Assembly: GCA_015521775.1 (NCBI GenBank)
Contig: WANN01000002.1
Span: 1-64,000, forward strand
DNA from: Thermoproteaceae archaeon
GTDB taxonomy: Archaea > Thermoproteota > Thermoprotei > Thermoproteales > Thermoproteaceae
DNA length: 64,000 nucleotides
Reading direction: 5' to 3'
Every line of letters starts with the position of its first letter. Position 1 is the stretch's first letter. The notes under the pieces were generated by a model. It was not told the DNA's origin and searched no databases. It was given only the letters and a program-made list of their open reading frames with translations. The position numbers and the translations under genes were made by a program. Of this stretch, positions 52,781 through 61,462 are shown piece by piece.

Positions 52781-53860
52781 CTAGGCGTACCCGGTCCTCC
52801 AGTCGCCTACGGGAGCAGGCAGAGGCCTAACAGCGCAGCCGGGCCTCTCACGCATAATACTGGCATATTTCCTGGCAGGCGGCGTCACGACCCTCGTGTA
52901 GTCCCTGAGCACGTCTATCAGCGCGAAGAAGGGCCTGTACCCAATTCCCCACTCGTACCCGTGGAGCAACGACCACCAGAACACGGCCTCCACCTCGGGT
53001 AGGCTCCTCGCAAGCATGCACATGTACCACTCCTTGAGGGTGTGGTCCCTAGTCGCTATTCCCGCCTCAGTTATCGCCTTTCTCCCAGGAATCCGCGAGA
53101 CGGCTCCGGCAACGTGCTGGGGGGCGGCCACGTAGCTTGCCCGTAGCCCACGTAGCAGCGTCACGACGTATATATTCACGCCGAGAATGTCCACGACCCT
53201 GAGAGCGTCCGCCTCCCGCATGTACAACCACTCAATTACCTTAGCGGCGAGCCGAGCCGTGAGGCCTCTTGGACTCACGGCGCCCAGCATGTGTGTTGCC
53301 GACGTGGTTATCCCGTACCCCCTAGCCACATCGCGGGCCTCTGCAACAGCCTCAAGTATGTTGTCCAGCGCCCTCCGAAAACCGGGCAAGTCCAACTGGT
53401 GGTGTGGGGGGAGAACCCCATGTGTGTAGGCCAGCAGGGCGTATGTGGAGGGCTCGTTGAACAGCACGGCGACGTCCATGAGGTCCCCAAGCTCGGCCAG
53501 CACGCGGTCCACGTACCTCACGTAGGCCCTGGCAACACGCCTATTGGTCCACCCGCCGTACCTGTGTATCCAGGGGGGATTGGTGAAGTGGTGTAGGGTA
53601 GCCCAGACCGCCAGCCCCAGTTCCCTGGCCCTGGAAAGGTAGCGCCTGTAGAACTCCAACCAGTGAACGTTTATCCTCCCCTCTACGTGCTCCACGAGGC
53701 CCCACTCCACGCCGGTCCTAATAGCGTCGAGGCCCAGCCCCCTTGCCATGTCCAGGTCCCACTCGTAGAACGCCACGTGCATGGCGCCTTGGGTCTCCTC
53801 CATGTCGCACCCACACGCGCCGAAGTGTTGGTACACGCTTATGGCTGCGCCCACCAGCAT
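52781..53860 (-). CDS. Glycoside hydrolase family 1-like beta-glycosidase (short)
   Basis: This 359-residue protein shows GH1 features: the N-terminal strand VGAAISVYQHFGA, IRTGVEWGLVE, LHHFTNPPWI, the acid/base VLFNEPSTYA and the nucleophile ITEAGIA (usually ITENG). It is about 120 residues shorter than Sulfolobus beta-glycosidase, with the loops reduced. The active site looks intact, but specificity cannot be inferred. It follows the gamma-glutamyltransferase gene by five bases on the same strand. Confidence 0.85.
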   Translation of the reverse strand: MLVGAAISVYQHFGACGCDMEETQGAMHVAFYEWDLDMARGLGLDAIRTGVEWGLVEHVEGRINVHWLEFYRRYLSRARELGLAVWATLHHFTNPPWIHRYGGWTNRRVARAYVRYVDRVLAELGDLMDVAVLFNEPSTYALLAYTHGVLPPHHQLDLPGFRRALDNILEAVAEARDVARGYGITTSATHMLGAVSPRGLTARLAAKVIEWLYMREADALRVVDILGVNIYVVTLLRGLRASYVAAPQHVAGAVSRIPGRKAITEAGIATRDHTLKEWYMCMLARSLPEVEAVFWWSLLHGYEWGIGYRPFFALIDVLRDYTRVVTPPARKYASIMRERPGCAVRPLPAPVGDWRTGYA

Positions 53861-53865
53861 GCCCG

Positions 53866-55278
53866 TCAGATGCCCCAGGCCGCCCCATCGCCCCGGGGAT
53901 CGGCGAAGCCGACCAGTGCCCCGCCCCTATAGACGCCGGCGGCGACCCCCATGGCGCCGGGATAGTCGACCACCTCGGCCACGAGGCCCGGACAAACGTC
54001 GATCCCTATCTCCACGCTCACCTCGCTGCCCCCCTCCCAGAGCGCCCTTGGGTACGCCACAGCGCGCCTCACGTCGTGGCCGAACCGGGCCACGTTGTCC
54101 ACGAGCCAGGCGTATAGGAAGGGCCTGTAATGCCCCGCCGAGGCCCCCAACAGATACTCGGCCCCATCGCCCTCCACCAAAAGCGCCGAGAGGGTGTGCA
54201 GCGGCCTCTTGCGCGGTGCAGCGGCGTTCGGCCCCGCCTCGGCGAAGTCAGACGCCCTGTTATTAAGCGTTATCCCCCAGCCGGGCACGGTGACCGCACT
54301 CCCGAACGGGTAGTAGAGGCTCTGTATCGCGGAAACAGACATGTCCCGGGTAGCCACCGCGAAGTACGTGGTGTCCCCCTCCCTGATGCCCGGTCTCTCC
54401 GCATCGGGCACCGTCGGAGGATGGGCCAACAGCTTCCCAACGTCCACCTCCACATCGCCCAGGTACGCGTTGCGTATGCCGTAGGCCCGCCTCGCCGCAG
54501 CTACATATCGACACACCCTGTCACCGCTGTTTGCCCCGTACTCGTGGCCCTCCAACAGGCGCAGCATGAGGAGCGTCGTGAGGCCCATGCTGGGGGGCGG
54601 GGCCTCGTGCACCTTGAAGCCCCGGTATTCGTACACTACAGTGTCGGTTTCCACAGCCCTGTACTGCGTGAAGTCGTCCAAGGTGAACGTCCCAGTATAC
54701 TCCACTATGTCGCGTGCAATAATGTCGTAAAAACCGTCGGCACCGTGGTCTGCGATTACCCTAAGCGCGTTGAGTAGGCCCCTAGGCACGAATGGATCGC
54801 CCACGTCCACATCGGCGAACAGGTACGACTCCCTGCTACCCCGGTCAGCGGCCAGCAACTCCCGGTACCTCCTCAAAGCCCGCACTAGGCTCGGATGGGC
54901 TGGCGGCCCCCTCTCCAGCCACGAGACTGCAAGCCCCACTAGCCTGCCCCACTCCATTGACCCGTACCTCGCGTGGAGCAGTTGGAGACCCCTAACAAGG
55001 CCCGGCACCGTTGCGGATTCCGGACCCCTGAGAGGGGGTACACCCCTGAGGAGCGAGGAGGACCATCCAATCCCCATCACAGTCCTTACCTTATCCCCAC
55101 GTACAACCGCTATTAAGTCGCCGCCAAGCCCACCCAGATAGGGCAGGACGCCCGATAGGGCGAGGCTAACGGCTACAGCGGCATCAACAGCGTTGCCGCC
55201 CCTCGAGAGCACGTCAACGCCTACCCTACTCGCGAAGAAGCTCTCGCTGGCCACAACGGCGTCACGGGAAACGTACAT
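53866..55278 (-). CDS. Gamma-glutamyltransferase-family Ntn hydrolase
   Basis: From the ATG at 55278 the protein is 470 residues. It has GGNAVDAAVAVSLALSGVLPYLGGLGGD (split at residues about 30-58), YRGFKVHEAPPPSMG and the autoprocessing site GDTTYFAVATRD, where Thr is the expected nucleophile; the usual TTHF is TTYF. GITLNNRASDF is also typical. It may cleave gamma-glutamyl or acyl-amide bonds. No signal peptide is obvious. The second ATG is favoured over 55284 because the TTTTAAAC box is 24 bases from it. Confidence 0.88.
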   Translation of the reverse strand: MYVSRDAVVASESFFASRVGVDVLSRGGNAVDAAVAVSLALSGVLPYLGGLGGDLIAVVRGDKVRTVMGIGWSSSLLRGVPPLRGPESATVPGLVRGLQLLHARYGSMEWGRLVGLAVSWLERGPPAHPSLVRALRRYRELLAADRGSRESYLFADVDVGDPFVPRGLLNALRVIADHGADGFYDIIARDIVEYTGTFTLDDFTQYRAVETDTVVYEYRGFKVHEAPPPSMGLTTLLMLRLLEGHEYGANSGDRVCRYVAAARRAYGIRNAYLGDVEVDVGKLLAHPPTVPDAERPGIREGDTTYFAVATRDMSVSAIQSLYYPFGSAVTVPGWGITLNNRASDFAEAGPNAAAPRKRPLHTLSALLVEGDGAEYLLGASAGHYRPFLYAWLVDNVARFGHDVRRAVAYPRALWEGGSEVSVEIGIDVCPGLVAEVVDYPGAMGVAAGVYRGGALVGFADPRGDGAAWGI

Positions 55279-55495
55279 GGCCATAGGCCAAGGCGTGGTT
55301 TAAAACATAGAGGCCGACTTGGGCACGGGCTTGTAGGACAGATAGGCCGCAGCGAGCTCTCGCATTCTTTGATGGCTACCACGTGGCTATCCCCCATTTC
55401 CCACAGGCATGCATCTAAGGCACTGCGTGAGGTTCCGTCAACGGACGACACACAGGCAAACGCCAGGCATGTTGACGTCGCAGCGCCACAAGCTC

Positions 55496-56584
55496 CTATG
55501 TACCAAGCCTACTCACAAGTATTTCGGCCATCTTTTCTGAGGCGTCTCCCCTTCCCAGTAGGTTCCTTGAACCTTCTCTCGGCGCGTCCGTCTCCAGGGC
55601 CGCCAGCACTTTCCGTGGGTCCAACCCGGTCAATGTGACGTGTCCCGACTCGACGAGGTCCACCCACTCGGTTCTGTCTCTAATGACGATGCAGGGCACG
55701 CCGAGCAGGTAGGCCTCCCTCTGTACCCCTCCCGAGTCTGTGATGACCCTCCACGCGTGTCTTAGGAGCTTTATGAAGTCCACGTAGCCTAGAGGCCCAA
55801 TGAGGGCTATGCGGGGGTCCCCGAGCCTTTCAAGGAGGCCGAAGGACCTCAGCGATGCGAGGGTCCTGGGGTGGACTGGGAACACTACCCTGCGTCCGTA
55901 CCTCTCAGGGACCTCGCGAAGCACCTCCACTACTCTGCCAAGGTTATGGGGATTATCCGCGTTTTCGGCCCTATGCACTGTGACCAGTACGTAGTCCTTG
56001 TCCTCGACTCCGAGCTTGTCCATGATGGTGGACTTCTCCTCGGCGACGCCTACCCACCTCATGAGCACGTCCACGTGTACGTCGCCGGTGAGGTGGATTT
56101 CCCCCATGACGCTCTCCCTACGAAGGTTCCACACCGCCGTTTCAGTGGGCGCGAACAATAGCGCGGAAACGTGGTCTATGACCCTCCTGTTGACCTCCTC
56201 GGGCATGGACATGTCGAAACTCCTGAGACCGGCCTCCACATGTGCCACTGAGAAGCCGGCCTTGACCGCGGCCAGTGCCCCCGCCAAGGCCGAATTGGTG
56301 TCCCCGTACACGACCACCAAGTTGGGCCTCTCCCTGAACAACACTTCCTCGGTCCGCCTCACCGCCTCGCCCACCTGGTAGCCGTGAGTGCCGGAGCCGA
56401 CGCCAAGGTAGTAGTCAGGTTCCGGGATATCGAGGTGCTCGAAGAATATTTTGGACATCTCATAGTCGTAGTGTTGTCCCGTATGTATTATCACGTGGTC
56501 GAAGCGGCGCGCGATCACGGGGTGAAGAGCTGCAAGCTTCACGAAGTTAGGCCTCGCACCAACCACAGAAACCACTTTGACCAT
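55496..56584 (-). CDS. wecB: UDP-N-acetylglucosamine 2-epimerase
   Basis: The 362-residue protein has the WecB layout: VVSVVGARPNFVKLAALHPV, HTGQHYDYEMS, VYGDTNSALAGALAA, HVEAGLRSFD, PEEVNRRVIDHVS and DSGGVQREAYLLGVP. It converts UDP-GlcNAc to UDP-ManNAc for surface glycans. GATTAAACTT 24 bases upstream supports the ATG at 56584 over one five codons earlier. The 210 bases to the previous gene (55285-55495) hold no evident feature. Confidence 0.95.
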   Translation of the reverse strand: MVKVVSVVGARPNFVKLAALHPVIARRFDHVIIHTGQHYDYEMSKIFFEHLDIPEPDYYLGVGSGTHGYQVGEAVRRTEEVLFRERPNLVVVYGDTNSALAGALAAVKAGFSVAHVEAGLRSFDMSMPEEVNRRVIDHVSALLFAPTETAVWNLRRESVMGEIHLTGDVHVDVLMRWVGVAEEKSTIMDKLGVEDKDYVLVTVHRAENADNPHNLGRVVEVLREVPERYGRRVVFPVHPRTLASLRSFGLLERLGDPRIALIGPLGYVDFIKLLRHAWRVITDSGGVQREAYLLGVPCIVIRDRTEWVDLVESGHVTLTGLDPRKVLAALETDAPREGSRNLLGRGDASEKMAEILVSRLGT

Positions 56585-56666
56585 GACCGATAACAATCCC
56601 CAAGTTTAATCTTTGTCAGTCCTAGGTTAAGCGGGGACGTAATTTATAACGAGTACAAAACAATGC

Positions 56667-57071
56667 ATGGATCGGGGTAGACGCGGGGTTATCAGCATTC
56701 ACATATATGCTCTTCGCCAGGAGATCGACGAGGAAACGTTCCTCAGGAACGTAACGGGGTATCTAAAGGAAAGGTTCGGGGGATTGAAGGGCCTGCGGGG
56801 CCTCAAGGTGCTTAGGGGGCTCAGGGGAAGGTACAGGGATCACTTCGCCATTTTATGGGTCTACGAGTCGTACGAGGCGTGGCGCGAGCTGTGGGGAGAA
56901 CCCGACAAGCCTCGGCCGCCCGAGGAGTACCCTGACGAGTGGAAGTCGTGGGAGGCCTTCCTCGCCAATTACCTGGACAGGGACCCGGACAAGATAGAAT
57001 ACACAGCCTTCATAGAGGTCGAGGAGGTGGAGTTCGGAGGGGGCCAGAAGCCCCAAGGCCGCCGCCCATGA
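56667..57071 (+). CDS. Conserved hypothetical protein, possible ferredoxin-like fold
   Basis: I do not recognise this 134-residue protein. It has VISIHIYALRQEIDEETFLRNV, a basic Gly/Leu/Arg-rich stretch (FGGLKGLRGLKVLRGLRGRY) and an acidic Trp-rich second half (WRELWGEP, DEWKSWEAF), ending in a strand-like IEYTAFIEVEEVEF. The pattern suggests a dimeric alpha/beta barrel-like fold. TTTATAAC 23 bases upstream supports the ATG. The last 62 bases overlap the convergent glycosyltransferase. Confidence 0.6.
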   Translation: MDRGRRGVISIHIYALRQEIDEETFLRNVTGYLKERFGGLKGLRGLKVLRGLRGRYRDHFAILWVYESYEAWRELWGEPDKPRPPEEYPDEWKSWEAFLANYLDRDPDKIEYTAFIEVEEVEFGGGQKPQGRRP

Positions 57072-58119
57072 GGCCATCCACAATATTGGCTATGGCGGGC
57101 TCCGAAAACTCCTCCCATGTGGGTATCCGGGGCGGTCTACGTATATGCACCTCGCCCCTGGCCACCCTGGCCACGAAGCTGGGGAGCTCCGCAGATGGGA
57201 CGGTTATGTAGTACGGTGTGGGCATAACGCCGCTGGCTATGACGGGCTTACCGCACCTCAGGAACTCGGCTATCTTCTGTATACCCTCATGCGTGTAGAA
57301 TACCCGTGCCCTGGACTCCTCTCTAGGCACGAGGCCGTAGTCAGACGCAGCTATGTACCTTGGCACCTCGCTGCGCTTGACCCAGCCCAACCAGCGCAGG
57401 TATGGATTAGAGCGGGCTGCCCCCTCTATTAGGCCGCGCAGCGGCCCGTCCCCAGCTACCCAGATCTCGGCTTTGAGCCCCCTTATGGCCTCGGCTATCC
57501 TCGGAACCATGTGGGCCCCCTCTATCCTGCTGAGCCTAGCCATGTACAGGAACACGGCAGTTTCGCTGTCAGTCCCGAGCTCACGTTTCAGATCGGCGCT
57601 GTGGGGACACGTAAAGGACTCCTCGGGGTAATTTGGTACCACGAACACATCTTTAGGACCGTAATTATCGCGTCCAAGGGGGGTCGAAGGCACGGTCACG
57701 GCCGCCGACCGCGACGCAACGTACCTCTCAATCAAATGGGCCAGCCACGTCGCGACATTTCCCACAGGCCCAGCCTCGACCGACATGTGGAGCGCCCATG
57801 GGCTACGCCTGTCATATACGTATTTTCTCCCCAGCATGGCCAGCGGTAAATAGATCACATCGGGCACGTTCTCTACCCAGTAGATGTCTGCCCTTACCAG
57901 GCCCACCTCGAACAAGGCGAACAGATAGTTGAGGAGGGCCCTCAACATGCGTGGGCCCCGCCTGACGGGCTTACGCGCCTCCCAGAGAAAGGCGTTGTAC
58001 GTACGTCTCCTCAGGGAGAGGTACACCTTCTGGGCCCTGGGATGTTTGGACGCCTCGTAGGACAGCACTGCTATCGCCGCTGTGCGTTTGGACCCGTACG
58101 CGTCGCCACGACTAATCAT
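57010..58119 (-). CDS. GT4-type glycosyltransferase
   Basis: The 369-residue protein has the C-terminal donor-binding domain of GT-B enzymes: AVFLYMARLSRIEGAHMVPRIAEA, IWVAGDGPLRGLIEGAA, LRWLGWVKRSEVPRYIAASDYGLVP and the E-x7-E segment EGIQKIAEFLRCGKPVIAS. The N-terminus is divergent and basic. Substrates are unknown. The start overlaps the stop of the phosphodiesterase-like gene (ATGA), so the two are one operon within the glycan locus. Confidence 0.85.
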   Translation of the reverse strand: MISRGDAYGSKRTAAIAVLSYEASKHPRAQKVYLSLRRRTYNAFLWEARKPVRRGPRMLRALLNYLFALFEVGLVRADIYWVENVPDVIYLPLAMLGRKYVYDRRSPWALHMSVEAGPVGNVATWLAHLIERYVASRSAAVTVPSTPLGRDNYGPKDVFVVPNYPEESFTCPHSADLKRELGTDSETAVFLYMARLSRIEGAHMVPRIAEAIRGLKAEIWVAGDGPLRGLIEGAARSNPYLRWLGWVKRSEVPRYIAASDYGLVPREESRARVFYTHEGIQKIAEFLRCGKPVIASGVMPTPYYITVPSAELPSFVARVARGEVHIRRPPRIPTWEEFSEPAIANIVDGLMGGGLGASGPLRTPPPRPL

Positions 58120-59534
58120 TGCAATAGCGGAAAGATGGGGTACATAGCCTCCTTGAAGTCCCAGAACATTGACCTCTCTACGTCTCTAGGCGTATCCCGG
58201 GACTTGGGCAGGGGAATGCCGAGCAGGTACATGGCTATGGAAGCAGCGGCAAAGTTCGGCAATACGTCAATAATGCCCTTAAGCCTGCCCGTGCGAACGA
58301 GGAGTACCCCGTCTGGATGATGGTCATAGTGCCTGCCCGGCAACACTGGAATGCCCCTAACCTCAGCGCTGAGCAGCGTGAAACCCCTGTTGAACCGTGG
58401 GAACACGACTATGTCGGGCCCCAAACGTACGTATTTCCCCCAGTACACCTCCTCTGCAGGTCGCACAAATATTGCGTCCTCATAGGCTGAAAGGACCCTA
58501 CACACACGTTGTATAGCGTCCGAGCCCCCGTTGACGTACAGCCCAAAGGAGGACTTATCGGGCATGAACGCCTCGGAAGCCTCCACATCTATCCAGGCCT
58601 TGGTGAAGACCCTTATGGGCCTACCGATCAAGTGGCTGTAAGCCTTCACAGCCAACCTAAACACCCGCACGGCGCCGATCGCTCTGAGGAACTTATAAAG
58701 CCGTGGCGATATGCCGATGCCAACCGAGCGCCCTTCTCCCAACTCCCTGAAATGCTTGCGCTTGCTGGGCCTGGCAATGCCTCCCTTCACTAAAATATCG
58801 TTCACACTTATGGCATATCTATATTCTGAGAAACCGTGGTCGGACAACAGCATGAACGATTCGAACTTACTGTCCATGATCTCTATTATTTTGTCTAGGA
58901 TGGGAAGGAAAGGCGCATCGGGTTGACGGAGCATCTTAGGGCACCTATGCAACGCAGCGTCGGGAAAGTTAAGGTTTGCCCATAGCAGATCGGCGTTGGA
59001 CGAGGCCTTCTCAACAGCGGCCAAGTAAAGCTCCATTACGTCTCTAAAATATTCCACGACGTCGCATCCGGCAGCCTTGGCCTGCGGCAAGTTAGATGCG
59101 CCAAAATACTTTACATGTGCCTCAGGCGGATACGACATCGGTTTCGGCGCAAAGAACAAGTTGGATACAATCTCAACGTTTCTGACAGGGCGAATCGGGT
59201 AGTCCGGTATCGGGTTGAACACTACGCCTTTTACGCCCATGAGAGCAGCCATTTCATGGATGCGCGGGTGCCTCAAATCGAGGGACGTGTAGAGCAACTG
59301 GCCGTAAGCGCCCTTGCTGTATCTGAAAAACCCAAAGATGCCGTGCTTGCCTGGATTCACGCCAGTCATTATGCTGGTCCACGAGGGGAACGTTACCGGC
59401 GGAAGGGCCCTCAACGTGGCCCTAAGCGCATTTGCGGAGACAGCCCTGAGATACGGCATCTTGCCTGTCTCAACCATGCCGTTGAGGAAGGGCCAGGAAA
59501 GCCCGTCAAGGCCGAGGACGGCGAGTTTGCCCAT
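58116..59534 (-). CDS. AlkP-superfamily phosphodiesterase/nucleotide pyrophosphatase-like protein
   Basis: From the ATG at 59534 the protein is 472 residues. It has LAVLGLDGLSWPFL (metal Asp), LPPVTFPSWTSIMTGVNPGKHGIFGFF (Thr nucleophile region), LLSDHGFSEYRYAI (Asp-His metal pair) and RHYDHHPDGVLLV (His ligands). This is the type I phosphodiesterase pattern of archaeal AlkP-fold enzymes that often sit in glycan clusters. ATTATTAA, 23 bases upstream, is shared with the divergent Nudix gene. Confidence 0.87.
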   Translation of the reverse strand: MGKLAVLGLDGLSWPFLNGMVETGKMPYLRAVSANALRATLRALPPVTFPSWTSIMTGVNPGKHGIFGFFRYSKGAYGQLLYTSLDLRHPRIHEMAALMGVKGVVFNPIPDYPIRPVRNVEIVSNLFFAPKPMSYPPEAHVKYFGASNLPQAKAAGCDVVEYFRDVMELYLAAVEKASSNADLLWANLNFPDAALHRCPKMLRQPDAPFLPILDKIIEIMDSKFESFMLLSDHGFSEYRYAISVNDILVKGGIARPSKRKHFRELGEGRSVGIGISPRLYKFLRAIGAVRVFRLAVKAYSHLIGRPIRVFTKAWIDVEASEAFMPDKSSFGLYVNGGSDAIQRVCRVLSAYEDAIFVRPAEEVYWGKYVRLGPDIVVFPRFNRGFTLLSAEVRGIPVLPGRHYDHHPDGVLLVRTGRLKGIIDVLPNFAAASIAMYLLGIPLPKSRDTPRDVERSMFWDFKEAMYPIFPLLQ

Positions 59535-59553
59535 GGAAGGGCTAAAGCTAAGC

Positions 59554-59561
59554 ATTATTAA
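59554..59561. promoter_or_regulatory. Shared bidirectional TATA-like box (59534 / 59582 genes)
   Basis: ATTATTAA is centred between the ATG at 59534 (minus) and the GTG at 59582 (plus), 23-25 bases from each. No other suitable AT box occurs between the genes. Confidence 0.6.
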
Positions 59562-59581
59562 CCTCCTCGCTGTCCGTAACC

Positions 59582-60004
59582 GTGGCGCGTAAGGAGTATC
59601 CCGAGAGGCCTATTGTGGGCGTGGGGGCAGTTGTGCTGAGGGGCGACGAGATACTGCTCGTCAGGAGAAGGGCCAGCCCAAACGCGGGCAAGTGGGCCAT
59701 ACCGGGGGGTCTCCTTGAAGTGGGGGAGAGCCTTGAAGATGCCGTGATTAGGGAGCTAAAGGAGGAGACGGGGCTCGATGGGGCGAATCCCAGACTCCTA
59801 TACATTGACCAGTACATAGAAAGGGACCACCAAGGAAGGGTCAAGTACCACTTCGTGCTCATCGACTTCCTCGTTGATGCCCATGGGAACGTCGCCAGCG
59901 GCGACGACGCAGCCGAAGCTGGATTCTTCAAACTTGAACATACGCTAGACATGGATCTGACGCCTACCACAAGGAAGCTTATTGAACGTCTTATCTCAGG
60001 ATAA
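59582..60004 (+). CDS. Nudix hydrolase, ADP-ribose pyrophosphatase-like
   Basis: The 140-residue protein has a complete Nudix box (GGLLEVGESLEDAVIRELKEETG) after the substrate-side ILLVRRRASPNAGKWAIPGG. Size and motif fit small archaeal ADP-ribose or nucleotide pyrophosphatases. The GTG start at 59582 is the only start codon correctly spaced from the shared TATA box. It may clear nucleotide-sugar by-products of the glycan locus; that is inference. Confidence 0.9.
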   Translation: MARKEYPERPIVGVGAVVLRGDEILLVRRRASPNAGKWAIPGGLLEVGESLEDAVIRELKEETGLDGANPRLLYIDQYIERDHQGRVKYHFVLIDFLVDAHGNVASGDDAAEAGFFKLEHTLDMDLTPTTRKLIERLISG

Positions 60005-60052
60005 TGGAGCATTACAGAATCAAATAACCTTAAGACCCAATATCGTTAAACC

Positions 60053-61462
60053 CTAGAGGCGCGATTTGACCCCACCTATAATAAGCGAGATCCTTCTCTT
60101 GATATATATATCTATGTTATGTAGAAGAAGACCCCTCATTTTTTGTACTAGATCATGGTTAGAATTCGCTATATTGTCCGTGTCGTCGTAATCTCTTGAT
60201 AAATCATAAAGCTCCTCTACATCTTTATACCATATTCCCCCGAATTTATCCTTGGCGTCCTCAAGTGTAGGAGAATAAATATATTTATGTGTACCTGTTA
60301 AAATTCCATATCTGCGCCTAGCCACCGTACTCACGAACACCAACGTGTTCCGCTCTATGGACGAGCCCTCCATTAATGGGACAAGGGAAACACCGTCAAA
60401 TACGTACTTAGCCTTCAAACCCACTATATCAGCTATCGTTGGGGCTATATCTATGTGCTGCACAGGTTCGTGAACCACTTTGCCCTCGGGAATCGCGTAT
60501 CCCCACATTATGAGGGGCACCTTAATGACGCGTTGAAAGAGCCCTCCATGGCCTATAAATATCCCGTCTCTAACGAGGTTGTCCCCATGATCCGCAGTCA
60601 CTACGAGGAGAGTTTCATCCTTACTGTTTTCAAGTAATGACATGAGTTCACCTATGAACATATCTGCATGGAATATAGACGCGTTGTATCTGGGCTCTAC
60701 CTCATCCACACATTTTATACCCTTAAGATGATATTGCACCACTTGTCTTCTCCAAGTTTCATTTGGGATTCTTTTTGCCATCTGAGTTACATACTCGCTA
60801 CATTTACCATCGTAAAATCTCTTTACAAGGAAGGCAGGTATGTCGTTGAACGGGGTATGCGTATCCCATATGTGTATGAGGAGAAAATAGGGTTTTCCCC
60901 TGTTTTTGAGGCGTTTCACCATCTTTTTAGCTACATCAATTATGCACTGGCTATTCTTATCATGACAATATCCAATCATGGAAAATATTTTATATAGATT
61001 ATTATATATATACATATTAGGTGATCTAACTAGTAGCCTTAAAATAGGCGACGTAAACATACGGGGCAGATGGACATTCTTTAGCTCTGAGGCAGACGCA
61101 TATACTGAATAGCCCCTTTTATGCCATCTGCCAAGCCAGTCAATTGCCGCGGTAGTATATCCCACGGAACTTAGGAGTTCGGACAAGAGACGTGTACCAG
61201 TCTTCTCAAAGGTAGCTATATGACTACTTGTTATATCAAAGCCATGTCTCACTATTCCATGGGTTAGAGGGTGCCTTCCAGAGAGTATAGTTGTAAAGGA
61301 AGGATCGGTCTGATCCGCTGCAGCGTACGCATTTTTGAATAATGTGCCCGACTTAGCGATATATTCAAGATTGGGCGATGTAACACGATGGTATCCATAT
61401 AACTGTAGGTTCATGCTCCTCAACGAATCTAGAACCACAAGTATTATATTAGGTCTCTTCAT
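60053..61462 (-). CDS. Sulfatase-like AlkP-superfamily hydrolase
   Basis: The 469-residue protein has NIILVVLDSLRSMNLQLYGYHRVTSPNLEYIAKSGTLF (split over residues about 4-41), DQTDPSFTTILSGRHPLTHG, FLLIHIWDTHTPF and LLVVTADHGDNLVRDG. The Cys/Ser-x-Pro-x-Arg signature needed for formylglycine is not present (TDPSF instead), so a Thr or other nucleophile, as in phosphotransferase-type relatives, is likely. AT-rich codon usage sets it apart from upstream genes. Its start overlaps the stop of the next gene (ATGA). Confidence 0.85.
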   Translation of the reverse strand: MKRPNIILVVLDSLRSMNLQLYGYHRVTSPNLEYIAKSGTLFKNAYAAADQTDPSFTTILSGRHPLTHGIVRHGFDITSSHIATFEKTGTRLLSELLSSVGYTTAAIDWLGRWHKRGYSVYASASELKNVHLPRMFTSPILRLLVRSPNMYIYNNLYKIFSMIGYCHDKNSQCIIDVAKKMVKRLKNRGKPYFLLIHIWDTHTPFNDIPAFLVKRFYDGKCSEYVTQMAKRIPNETWRRQVVQYHLKGIKCVDEVEPRYNASIFHADMFIGELMSLLENSKDETLLVVTADHGDNLVRDGIFIGHGGLFQRVIKVPLIMWGYAIPEGKVVHEPVQHIDIAPTIADIVGLKAKYVFDGVSLVPLMEGSSIERNTLVFVSTVARRRYGILTGTHKYIYSPTLEDAKDKFGGIWYKDVEELYDLSRDYDDTDNIANSNHDLVQKMRGLLLHNIDIYIKRRISLIIGGVKSRL

